Shown here: positions 44,075 to 50,576 of the stretch, in pieces
Numbering within the stretch: the stretch's first letter is position 1
How the letters are laid out: each line of letters opens with the position of its first letter
Assembly (NCBI GenBank): GCA_902778665.1
Contig: CACYYN010000025.1
Coordinates: 1-50,576, forward strand
Origin: Oscillospiraceae bacterium
GTDB taxonomy: Bacteria; Bacillota; Clostridia; Oscillospirales; Oscillospiraceae
Direction of reading: 5' to 3'
DNA length: 50,576 nt
Made by a program: the position numbers and the translations under genes
Notes under the pieces: generated by a model
The model's database searches: none
Told to the model about the DNA's origin: nothing
Seen by the model: the letters and a program-made list of their open reading frames with translations, nothing else

Positions 44075-44442
44075 GTACCGATCGGAAAACATTCCGGCTT
44101 GATATTCTGCTGATCCTGTTTTTCCTTCTTCTTTCTGCTGCAATGTTTGTTTTTATGCACTTCCGGCAGCAGGAAGGTGGGTGGGCAGTCGTCACTGTCA
44201 ATTCCAGAGAAGTAGCCCGTTATTCTCTCCTGCAGGATGGACGTTATGTCCTGAATAACGGGACAAACACGCTTGTCATAGCAGACCGTGCTGCATGGAT
44301 GGAAGATGCACTCTGTCCGGATCATATCTGTGTCGATATGGGGAAAATCCGTTATTCCGGTCAGAGTATTGTCTGTCTCCCAAATCGCGTAGTAGTCTCA
44401 ATTGAGGGCGTGTCAGGGGAGGCCGATCTGTATATCGGATAA
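44071..44442 (+). CDS. NusG-domain-II membrane-anchored protein (EetA-like)
   Basis: 123 residues. One N-terminal membrane helix (LDILLILFFLLLSAAMFVFM) and an extracytoplasmic NusG domain II with SREVARYSLLQDGRYVLNNG, DALCPDHICVDMGKI and GQSIVCLPNRVVVSIEG. The two cysteines in CPDHIC and VCLP are typical. Proteins of this family sit beside Gx transporters in Gram-positive extracellular electron transfer loci (EetA in Listeria, from memory). Translationally coupled to rnfA by the ATGA overlap. Confidence 0.88.
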   Translation: MSTDRKTFRLDILLILFFLLLSAAMFVFMHFRQQEGGWAVVTVNSREVARYSLLQDGRYVLNNGTNTLVIADRAAWMEDALCPDHICVDMGKIRYSGQSIVCLPNRVVVSIEGVSGEADLYIG

Positions 44443-44459
44443 AGCCTGCCCGCTTAAAT

Positions 44460-44505
44460 GGGATGGAAACTTCCGGAGTCTTTTTCTTCCGGATCTTTCC
44501 ATCCC
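44460..44505 (+). promoter_or_regulatory. Nested hairpin between NusG-II gene and Gx-transporter gene
   Basis: GGGATGGAAA (44460-44469) pairs with TTTCCATCCC (44496-44505), with an inner TCCGGA/TCCGGA stem (44472-44477 and 44488-44493). The downstream TCTCTATTTCC is weakly U-rich, so it may be a partial terminator or a processing site that lowers expression of the last gene. Confidence 0.55.
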
Positions 44506-44535
44506 TCTCTATTTCCTCAGACAGGAGGTTTTTTC

Positions 44536-45024
44536 ATGAAAACCAGAAAACTGACATGGATGGCTCTTTCTATTGCCTTAGCCATGGTTATGTCTTTTAT
44601 AGAGAGCCAGATCCCATCCTTTGTTCCAATCCCGGGGGTTAAAATGGGCCTTGCCAATATTGTTGTTGTGTTTGCCCTTTATCGCTTCGGATGGAAGGAG
44701 GCTCTCGGTATCTCGATGCTTCGCGTGATTCTGGTCTCGCTTTTATTTGGCCATCTTGCAAGTTTTTTCTATAGCTTTGCCGGGGCTCTGCTGAGCTTTG
44801 CAGGAATGGTGCTTCTGAAACATTCAGGCAGATTTGGTCATGTCGCTGTGAGCGTAACCGGCGGCGTGTTGCATAATATCGGGCAGATTGCCATGGCATG
44901 CATTCTGCTGGGAACAAACGCAATCGCCTATTATCTCCCGTTTCTGATCCTCTCCGGGACGATCGCCGGCATCCTGATCGGGTTGGTCGCTGCGATGCTT
45001 GTGAAGAGAATACCGGCGGATTGA
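44536..45024 (+). CDS. Gx-transporter-family membrane protein (EetB-like; heptaprenyl diphosphate synthase component I family)
   Basis: 162 residues from the ATG at 44536 (AGGAGG upstream). Five to six hydrophobic helices. IESQIPSFVPIPGVKMGLANIVVVFA, then SMLRVILVSLLFG and GGVLHNIGQIAMA are characteristic of the family, which resembles the S components of ECF transporters. In Gram-positive electron-transfer loci it pairs with the NusG-II protein and quinone genes. Probably a small-molecule permease or quinone-related membrane component. Confidence 0.88.
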   Translation: MKTRKLTWMALSIALAMVMSFIESQIPSFVPIPGVKMGLANIVVVFALYRFGWKEALGISMLRVILVSLLFGHLASFFYSFAGALLSFAGMVLLKHSGRFGHVAVSVTGGVLHNIGQIAMACILLGTNAIAYYLPFLILSGTIAGILIGLVAAMLVKRIPAD

Positions 45025-45047
45025 CGAAAAACCCGTAATATGCGCGG

Positions 45048-45076
45048 TTGACTTTATCTCTGATTAGGTATATTCT
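45048..45076 (+). promoter_or_regulatory. galK promoter
   Basis: TTGACT (45048-45053), 17-bp spacer, TATTCT (45071-45076). Confidence 0.6.
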
Positions 45077-45137
45077 AACATTATAGGGAGTTTCGCTTGA
45101 AATCAGACCTAAAACATAATATAGGGGTATCATTAAT

Positions 45138-46217
45138 ATGAAAAGAATGATTTTCACACCGGGCAGAACCGAACTTGCAGGCAACCACACAGACCACCAG
45201 AAGGGCAGAATCCTTGCTGCAGGCGTTGCGCTTGGCCTTACCGCAGTCTATGAAGAAAATGACAGCTCCATAGCGAATGTTCGCTCCGTCGGATACGAAC
45301 AGTTCGAAGTAAAGCTCAGCCAGCTGAATCCGGTCCCTGCTGAGTTTGGCAGCAGCAAGTCCCTCGTGCGTGGGATGCTGGCCGTGTTCCAGGAATGGGG
45401 TCTTCAGATCGGAGGATTCAATGCCGAGATTACCAGCACACTTCCGGCAGGATCCGGTCTCAGCTCGTCTGCTGCATTCTCTGTTCTGATCGGAAAGATC
45501 CTCAGTGAGCTCTACAATGACGGCAAAGTCGACCCGGTTGTAGTTGCCCGTGCTGCCCAGGAGGCGGAAAACCGATTCTTCGGTAAGCCCTGCGGCCTGA
45601 TGGACCAGCTTGCCTGCTCCCTCGGTCACTGCGTTTATGTTGATTTCAGCACCAATGAAATTGTTCCTATTACAGCTCAATTCAAAGATATGGGTCTTAC
45701 CCTCTGCCTGACAAACACTGGCGGCAGCCATGCCGGGCTGGATTCGTCCTATGCCCGCATTCCTGCCGATATGGTGTATATTGCAAATCTCTTCGATAAG
45801 GGCGTCCTTGCCGATGTTGACCCTGTGGAATTCTATGCCAAGGGCTGGTCTCAGGAAGACAGGCCTGTCCGTCGTGCCATGCATTTCTTCGGAGAGAATG
45901 AAAGAGTTCCCAAGATGCGGGACGCTCTCATCGCCGGAGATGGGGAAACCTACATGAAACTGATGAATGAATCGGGCCGTTCTTCCGAGCAGCTTCTGAA
46001 TAATATTGTCACCAGTGCCACGGGAGACACCAAGCTGCAGGAAGGGCTTGAGCTCAGCAGAACCCTTCTCGAAGGAAAGGGTGCATGGAGAGTTCACGGC
46101 GGCGGATTTGCCGGATGCGTGCAGGCCCTGATGCCGACGGACTATTTCGCCACCTATAAGGAAGGCATGGAAAAAGTGTTCGGAGTCAACTCCTGCACGG
46201 AAATCAGACTCGCCTGA
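45138..46217 (+). CDS. galK: Galactokinase (GHMP family)
   Basis: 359 residues, slightly shorter than typical GalK (about 385). N-terminal PGRTELAGNHTDHQKG (galactokinase signature, with Asn replacing the usual Glu in GEHTD), GHMP ATP loop LPAGSGLSSSAAFSVLIGK, CGLMDQLACSLG with the catalytic Asp, and the C-terminal WRVHGGGFAGCVQAL. Phosphorylates galactose at C1; a related GHMP sugar kinase remains possible because of the altered signature. No galT or galE neighbour. The ribosome binding site is weak. pepT follows after 33 bp. Confidence 0.9.
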   Translation: MKRMIFTPGRTELAGNHTDHQKGRILAAGVALGLTAVYEENDSSIANVRSVGYEQFEVKLSQLNPVPAEFGSSKSLVRGMLAVFQEWGLQIGGFNAEITSTLPAGSGLSSSAAFSVLIGKILSELYNDGKVDPVVVARAAQEAENRFFGKPCGLMDQLACSLGHCVYVDFSTNEIVPITAQFKDMGLTLCLTNTGGSHAGLDSSYARIPADMVYIANLFDKGVLADVDPVEFYAKGWSQEDRPVRRAMHFFGENERVPKMRDALIAGDGETYMKLMNESGRSSEQLLNNIVTSATGDTKLQEGLELSRTLLEGKGAWRVHGGGFAGCVQALMPTDYFATYKEGMEKVFGVNSCTEIRLA

Positions 46218-46250
46218 TTTACCATTCAGAAAGAAAGGAAAACATTCCGG

Positions 46251-47465
46251 ATGGAAAGCGTTAAAGATAAGTTCCTGCGCTATATCGCTGTTGATACGCA
46301 GTCCGCTGAAGCGGAAACTGTTCCAAGCACAGAGAAGCAGTTTAACCTTGCCCGTATGCTTTGCGAAGAGCTTAAAGCAATGGGAGCTTCAGATGTAAGA
46401 CTGGATGAGGAACATGCATACGTCTATGGTTTTATTCCCTCTAACGTGGAAGAGAATATCCCTGTGCTGGGTTTTGTCGCTCACATGGACACCTCACCTG
46501 CACTTTCCGGAAAAGATGTGAAGGCCAGATGCATAGCAAATTATGACGGCAAGGACATCTGCCTCAATGAGGAGAAGCAGATTTTCATGCGCGTGGAGGA
46601 GTTCCCCGAGCTCCCGGGATATGCGGGTAAAGAGCTGATCGTAACAGACGGTACCACACTTCTCGGCGCCGATGATAAAGCAGGTATCGCTGAGATAATG
46701 TCCATGGCAGAATTCCTTCTCAACCATCCGGAAGTTCCCCATGGGAAAATAGCCATTGCCTTTACCCCGGATGAAGAAGTAGGACATGGCGTTGACTTCT
46801 TTGATATCCCCGGTTTTGGTGCTGCCGCAGCATATACCGTGGATGGCGGAGCCTTGGGCGGCATCGAGTACGAGACGTTTAATGCAGCCTCTGCGCGTGT
46901 CCGCATCAACGGCAGAAGCATTCATCCTGGCAGTGCAAAGAATAAGATGCGCAATGCGCTTCGCATCGCGCTCGAGTTGGATTCACTGCTTCCCGAGGCT
47001 GATCGGCCGGAGCATACAGAGGGGTATGAAGGTTTTTATCATCTCGATGCCATGAACGGCACGGTGGAGTCTGCCGTGATGGATTACATTATCCGTGACC
47101 ATGACCGGCAGAAATTTGAAGCCAGAAAGGCATTCTTCGCCTCCTGCTGTGATTTCCTCAATAAGAAATATGGGGAAGATACTGCTGTGCCCGAAATCAA
47201 TGATACGTATTATAATCTCAAAGACGCCCTCACGGATCATATGGATCTCATAGACCGCGCCTGCGAAGCGATGCGCTCCATCGGGGTGGAACCGGTCATC
47301 ACTCCTGTCAGGGGTGGAACGGACGGCTGCCACTTGTCCTATTCCGGGCTCCCGTGCCCGAATCTCTTCACCGGCGGTCATAACTACCACGGCAAATACG
47401 AGTATATTGTCAGGGAGTCTATGGAAAAATCAGTGGAGCTCCTCCTCGCCCTTGCCAGAAAGTGA
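46251..47465 (+). CDS. pepT: Peptidase T (tripeptide aminopeptidase)
   Basis: 404 residues, usual length about 410. M20 zinc peptidase: VAHMDTSPA (metal His and catalytic Asp), GADDKAGIAEIM (bridging Asp), TPDEEVGHGVDFFD (catalytic Glu and metal Glu), YTVDGG, the SIHPGSAKNKM dimerisation-domain loop and LFTGGHNYHGKYE (metal His). Cytosolic release of N-terminal residues from tripeptides. AAAGGAA lies upstream. Confidence 0.95.
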   Translation: MESVKDKFLRYIAVDTQSAEAETVPSTEKQFNLARMLCEELKAMGASDVRLDEEHAYVYGFIPSNVEENIPVLGFVAHMDTSPALSGKDVKARCIANYDGKDICLNEEKQIFMRVEEFPELPGYAGKELIVTDGTTLLGADDKAGIAEIMSMAEFLLNHPEVPHGKIAIAFTPDEEVGHGVDFFDIPGFGAAAAYTVDGGALGGIEYETFNAASARVRINGRSIHPGSAKNKMRNALRIALELDSLLPEADRPEHTEGYEGFYHLDAMNGTVESAVMDYIIRDHDRQKFEARKAFFASCCDFLNKKYGEDTAVPEINDTYYNLKDALTDHMDLIDRACEAMRSIGVEPVITPVRGGTDGCHLSYSGLPCPNLFTGGHNYHGKYEYIVRESMEKSVELLLALARK

Positions 47466-47491
47466 GAGCTTAGAAGAAGGGATCAATTCTT

Positions 47492-47537
47492 AAGTGCCGT
47501 TTTTGCAGGAGCTGACTGCAAAAACGGCACTTATTTT
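47492..47537 (+). terminator. Strong terminator after pepT
   Basis: A perfect 16-bp stem, 47492-47507 with 47517-47532 (AAGTGCCG...CGGCACTT), followed by ATTTT. Confidence 0.85.
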
Positions 47538-47547
47538 GCGATCGGAA

Positions 47548-47576
47548 TTGACAAAAACAACATTTCATAATATGCT
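47548..47576 (+). promoter_or_regulatory. Promoter of the NAD-biosynthesis operon
   Basis: Perfect TTGACA (47548-47553), 17-bp spacer, TATGCT (47571-47576). The leader is only about 25 nt, too short for a riboswitch. Confidence 0.75.
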
Positions 47577-47607
47577 CATACTATATCAGCAGCTTCAGGA
47601 GATCGCT

Positions 47608-48246
47608 ATGAGTACAACCATTATCTGTGTCGGGCAGTCTGTGTGCCCGGTGAAGGGGAAATACAATTCTGCAGGCTTTGATGCAGCTGTTGCTGCTTCT
47701 CAGGAGGCGGCGATTCTGCCCTATAACGGTAAACAGTATAACCCTGCCGGCAGAATTGTTCTGCTCGGTGAGGGGAGGCTTGCCCGGGAAACGGCAGATC
47801 AGATGATTCTTCCCTGCAAGGCAGAGATCGACCCGCTGCTCAATGAAATTCCGCTGAGGTCTTTCATGGACACGGACAGAGAGTATCCGGCTGAAACCTG
47901 GCTTAGAAAGGCTGCCGGACAGCGTAAGCACGGGGATGTACGTCAGAGTGAATCGCGAATGCAGGTGATAGAGAGAGTTGACCGGCTGATTGAGAAAATT
48001 CAGGGGAAAGACTGCATTCTTGTGACCTATCCTCTGTTTCTGGCAGAGCTGCTTGACCGGCTGCGGATTCACAGCTATGTGGTTCAGCGTACCGGCATGC
48101 TGAAGATTCAGCCTCTGGAAAGATTCGTGATCTCTCGGAAGGGTGAACACTGCGGCGGCTGTCAGCACAACTGCTTTCTTTCCAATCCCGGATGCGGGGT
48201 AGGGCGAGACAAAGCAATGCGAAAAGGGCTGCAAGTCCGTTCTTGA
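47608..48246 (+). CDS. Degenerate histidine-phosphatase-like protein with four-cysteine tail
   Basis: 212 residues from the ATG at 47608 (AGGAG upstream). The layout follows the histidine phosphatase (phosphoglycerate mutase) superfamily: strand-loop start IICVGQSVCPVKGKYNSAGF, LLGEGRLARETADQMI where family members have S-x-x-x-RA-x-QTA, and ILVTYPLFLAELLDRL where they have VTHG. But the nucleophile RHG is replaced (VGQ) and the second His is Tyr141, so phosphatase activity is not expected. The C-terminus has Cys182, 185, 189 and 196 (C-X2-C-X3-C-X6-C), a possible metal or iron-sulfur site. It is first in the nadE-pncB-nadD unit, 54 bp before nadE with no terminator between. Function unknown; assignment to the superfamily is by eye. 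Confidence 0.65.
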   Translation: MSTTIICVGQSVCPVKGKYNSAGFDAAVAASQEAAILPYNGKQYNPAGRIVLLGEGRLARETADQMILPCKAEIDPLLNEIPLRSFMDTDREYPAETWLRKAAGQRKHGDVRQSESRMQVIERVDRLIEKIQGKDCILVTYPLFLAELLDRLRIHSYVVQRTGMLKIQPLERFVISRKGEHCGGCQHNCFLSNPGCGVGRDKAMRKGLQVRS

Positions 48247-48300
48247 CCGGGAGCATAGGATAGCATATAATATGAAAAATCTGAGAATCCGGAGGAAAAG

Positions 48301-49080
48301 ATGAATCGGGTTTTAAGTGATTATCTGGCGAAGAAGGACTATAAGAAGGTTGCTGCCGACTGTGTGGAATGGATCCGCAGCTGGTTCCTGGAAAACGGAC
48401 CGGATTCTCCTGCGGTAATCGGGATCTCCGGCGGAAAAGATTCTTCCGTCGTGGCAGCTCTCTGTGTGCAGGCACTGGGCAGGGAGAGGGTATTCGGTGT
48501 GCTGATGCCTGACGGTGTACAGAAGGATATTGAGGTTGCCCGCCACCTCGTGCAGTATCTTGGCATTCAAAGCGCTGAGGTCAATATCCATGCAGGGGTG
48601 GAAGCGGTGAAGGCCTCCATAGCCGAAGGTATGTCAGGGGCTTCATTCAACACCCAGTCTCTCACCAATATTCCGCCTCGCATCCGCATGACGACGCTGT
48701 ATGCCGTCTCCCAGACAATGAACGGCAGGGTCTCCAACAACTGCAACCGTTCTGAAAACTATGTGGGCTATTCCACTATCTTTGGTGATGCAGCGGGAGA
48801 TTTCTCCCCACTGGCAAATCTGACGGTTGCGGAAGTAAAAGAAGTGGGCAGGGCTTTGGGGCTGCCGAATGAGTTTGTCGATAAGGCTCCGGCTGACGGC
48901 CTGTCTGATAAAACCGATGAAGATGCCTTCGGCTTTACCTATGAGCAGATGGATACACTGATTCTCACCGGATTCTGCGATGATGATGCTATCCGTGAGA
49001 AAATCGAAAGGCGGCATGCGGCAAATCTCTTTAAGCTTCGCCCTATGCCTGAATTCAACCCGGAAAACGGAAAGGAATAA
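48301..49080 (+). CDS. nadE: NAD synthase, ammonia-dependent
   Basis: 259 residues, without the N-terminal glutaminase domain of the long form, so it uses free ammonia. PP-loop ISGGKDSSVVAALC, VSNNCNRSENYVGYSTIFGD (adenylate site) and ADGLSDKTDEDAFGFTYEQMD. Converts deamido-NAD and ATP to NAD in the cytosol. GGAGG precedes the ATG. pncB starts 8 bp downstream. Confidence 0.97.
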   Translation: MNRVLSDYLAKKDYKKVAADCVEWIRSWFLENGPDSPAVIGISGGKDSSVVAALCVQALGRERVFGVLMPDGVQKDIEVARHLVQYLGIQSAEVNIHAGVEAVKASIAEGMSGASFNTQSLTNIPPRIRMTTLYAVSQTMNGRVSNNCNRSENYVGYSTIFGDAAGDFSPLANLTVAEVKEVGRALGLPNEFVDKAPADGLSDKTDEDAFGFTYEQMDTLILTGFCDDDAIREKIERRHAANLFKLRPMPEFNPENGKE

Positions 49081-49088
49081 GTCCTCTT

Positions 49089-50546
49089 ATGAGAAAACAG
49101 CACGAAAACAGAAACCTCTCCATGGTGATGGATTTTTATGAAATGACCATGGCAAACGGATATTTTGCTGCAAGGGATACGGATACTCTGGCGGTATTCG
49201 ATGTTTTTTACAGAAAAAACCCGGATAATGCGGGCTTTGCAGTTTTTGCAGGGCTGGAACAGATTATTGAATATATCAACAACCTGCATTTTGACGAGGA
49301 TGACATTGCCTATCTCCGCAGCCAGAATCTCTTCTCCGAGGAGTTTCTGGAGTATTTACGGTCTTACCGCTTTCATGGAGATATCTACGCCATGCCGGAA
49401 GGCACCGTGATCTATCCCAATGAACCTCTCGTTACGGTGGTGGCACCGCTGCTGGATGCACAGCTGATTGAAACGGCGCTTCTGCTTGAGGTAAATCATC
49501 AGTCTCTGATCGCCACAAAGGCCAACAGAATTGTCCGTGCGGCAAAGGGAAGAGGCGTGTCAGATTTCGGCGCAAGACGGGCACACAATGTGGATGCTGC
49601 GGTGTACGGTGCCCGTGCAGCCTATATCGGGGGCGTCACCGGTACGGCCACCGTTCTGGCAGGGGAGATGTTTCAGATTCCCATTTCCGGCACCATGGCC
49701 CACAGCTGGGTCATGTTCTGTGACTCGGAGTATGAAGCATTCAAAAAATACGCCGAGACGTACCCGGATAGCACGGTTCTTCTGGTAGATACCTATGATG
49801 TGCTGAAAAGCGGTATCCCCAATGCAATCCGTGTGGCGAAGGAGATTCTGGAGCCCATGGGAAAACGCCTCAGAGGAGTCCGCCTGGATTCCGGAGACCT
49901 TGCTTACCTCTCCAAGGAAGCCAGAAAAATGCTGGATGAGGCCGGGCTGGAAGACTGCCTTATTGTTGCCTCCAACGGGCTTGATGAATATACCATTCGC
50001 TCCATCATCCATCAGGGCGCGAAAATTGACAGCTTCGGCGTAGGAGAACGGCTGATTACATCTGCATCCAATCCGGTTTTCGGTGCTGTCTATAAAATGG
50101 CAGCGGTAAAGAAAGACGGTAAACTGATTCCTAAAATAAAGGTCTCCGAAACGGCTGAAAAGATTACCAATCCCGGACTGAAAAAAATATACAGGGTTTA
50201 CAATGAGGAAGGAAAGGCCATAGCAGACTATCTTGCTCTCTTTGATGAGGTGATTGACTCCTCCAGGCCGGTTCGCTATGTGGATCCCCAAAAATATTGG
50301 AAGGAGAGAAGCTTTGAAAACTGCACCTTCAAAAATCTTCAGGTGAAAATTTTTGAGGATGGGAAGCAGATCTACCATTGCCCTTCTGTAGAGGAAATCC
50401 GTCAGTATCTGCGCGATCAGCTGAAAAATGAGATCTGGGAGGAAGAACAGCGTTTTGAAAATCCCCATGGTCATTATTATGATATGAGCCCGGCCATGTA
50501 TGAGCTCAAAATGAATCTTCTCTACCACCTCGGGAAAACAAAATGA
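49089..50546 (+). CDS. pncB: Nicotinate phosphoribosyltransferase
   Basis: 485 residues, long Gram-positive type. Converts nicotinate and PRPP to nicotinate mononucleotide (salvage entry). LSMVMDFYEMTMANGYF at the N-terminus, VSDFGARRAHNVDAAVYGAR, GTMAHSWVMFC, LLVDTYD, GVRLDSGDLAYLS and IVASNGLDEY are family motifs. It overlaps nadD by 4 bp (ATGA). Confidence 0.96.
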   Translation: MRKQHENRNLSMVMDFYEMTMANGYFAARDTDTLAVFDVFYRKNPDNAGFAVFAGLEQIIEYINNLHFDEDDIAYLRSQNLFSEEFLEYLRSYRFHGDIYAMPEGTVIYPNEPLVTVVAPLLDAQLIETALLLEVNHQSLIATKANRIVRAAKGRGVSDFGARRAHNVDAAVYGARAAYIGGVTGTATVLAGEMFQIPISGTMAHSWVMFCDSEYEAFKKYAETYPDSTVLLVDTYDVLKSGIPNAIRVAKEILEPMGKRLRGVRLDSGDLAYLSKEARKMLDEAGLEDCLIVASNGLDEYTIRSIIHQGAKIDSFGVGERLITSASNPVFGAVYKMAAVKKDGKLIPKIKVSETAEKITNPGLKKIYRVYNEEGKAIADYLALFDEVIDSSRPVRYVDPQKYWKERSFENCTFKNLQVKIFEDGKQIYHCPSVEEIRQYLRDQLKNEIWEEEQRFENPHGHYYDMSPAMYELKMNLLYHLGKTK

Positions 50547-50576
50547 GAATCGTCCTGTACGGCGGCAGTTTTAACC
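50543..50576 (+). CDS. nadD: Nicotinate-nucleotide adenylyltransferase, N-terminal 11 codons
   Basis: The ATG overlaps the pncB stop, and the frame begins MRIVLYGGSFN, the start of the nucleotidyltransferase GG(S/T)F(N/D)P motif of NadD. Only 34 bp are inside the window. It completes the salvage order PncB, NadD, NadE. Confidence 0.8.
   Translation, partial: MRIVLYGGSFN

Noticed and set aside
47577-47607. NAD-responsive riboswitch before the NAD operon
   Set aside because: The predicted leader is only about 25 nt, too short for any known aptamer.

Overview
This is an accessory-to-core chromosomal segment of a Bacillota (Firmicutes) bacterium, most likely an anaerobic member of the Clostridia. 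The evidence is TTGACA-17-TATAAT-type promoters, strong AGGAGG ribosome binding sites, a type III glutamine synthetase, an ANTAR regulator of the NitR kind, a 2-hydroxyacyl-CoA dehydratase pair, Rnf genes, XpaC and YlmH. Base composition looks close to 50% GC. No rRNA, tRNA, CRISPR array or prophage was seen.

Layout. (1) 1-11.4 kb: a nitrogen-assimilation block. Four genes run leftward as one unit (glnN, asnB, pyrG, gltB cut by the window edge); all handle glutamine nitrogen. Divergent from them are a compact type I glutamine synthetase and an ANTAR-domain antiterminator. The leader of the leftward operon carries a terminator whose 5' arm can refold into a hexaloop hairpin of the type ANTAR proteins bind, so the regulator and its probable target sit side by side. 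(2) 11.4-18.2 kb: a LysR regulator divergent from a branched-chain amino acid ABC importer (livJHMGF) and a cytidylate-kinase-like gene. livJ is frameshifted by an exact 49-bp tandem duplication. (3) 18.2-22.0 kb: SIS-domain isomerase and glycerol-1-phosphate dehydrogenase (leftward pair), a MacB-type permease remnant cut by an IS110-type transposase remnant, and ylmH. (4) 22.1-25.3 kb: a two-subunit 2-hydroxyacyl-CoA dehydratase with a small membrane protein but no adjacent activator. (5) 25.3-31.1 kb: a drastically shortened enolase relative, a lipoprotein, a CofE-like ligase, a membrane glycosyltransferase and a PfkB kinase. (6) 31.1-37.0 kb: a very large secreted transglutaminase-like/B-repeat protein, a His-rich CsoR-type metal sensor and XpaC.

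(7) 37.0-45.0 kb holds the most interesting system: a secreted two-repeat protein, the flavin transferase ApbE, RnfC-D-G-E-A without RnfB, an RnfG with two flavin domains, a NusG-domain-II protein and a Gx-transporter-family protein. The set combines Rnf membrane subunits with parts seen in Gram-positive flavin-based extracellular electron transfer loci. (8) 45.0-50.6 kb: galactokinase, peptidase T, then an NAD-biosynthesis operon (nadE, pncB, start of nadD) headed by a catalytically dead-looking histidine-phosphatase relative with a four-cysteine tail.

The main leads are the RnfB-less flavin electron-transfer operon, the shortened enolase-like protein, the pseudophosphatase heading the NAD operon, the ANTAR-controlled leader, and the livJ duplication (real or an assembly error). 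All statements come from reading the sequence; no database search was run.
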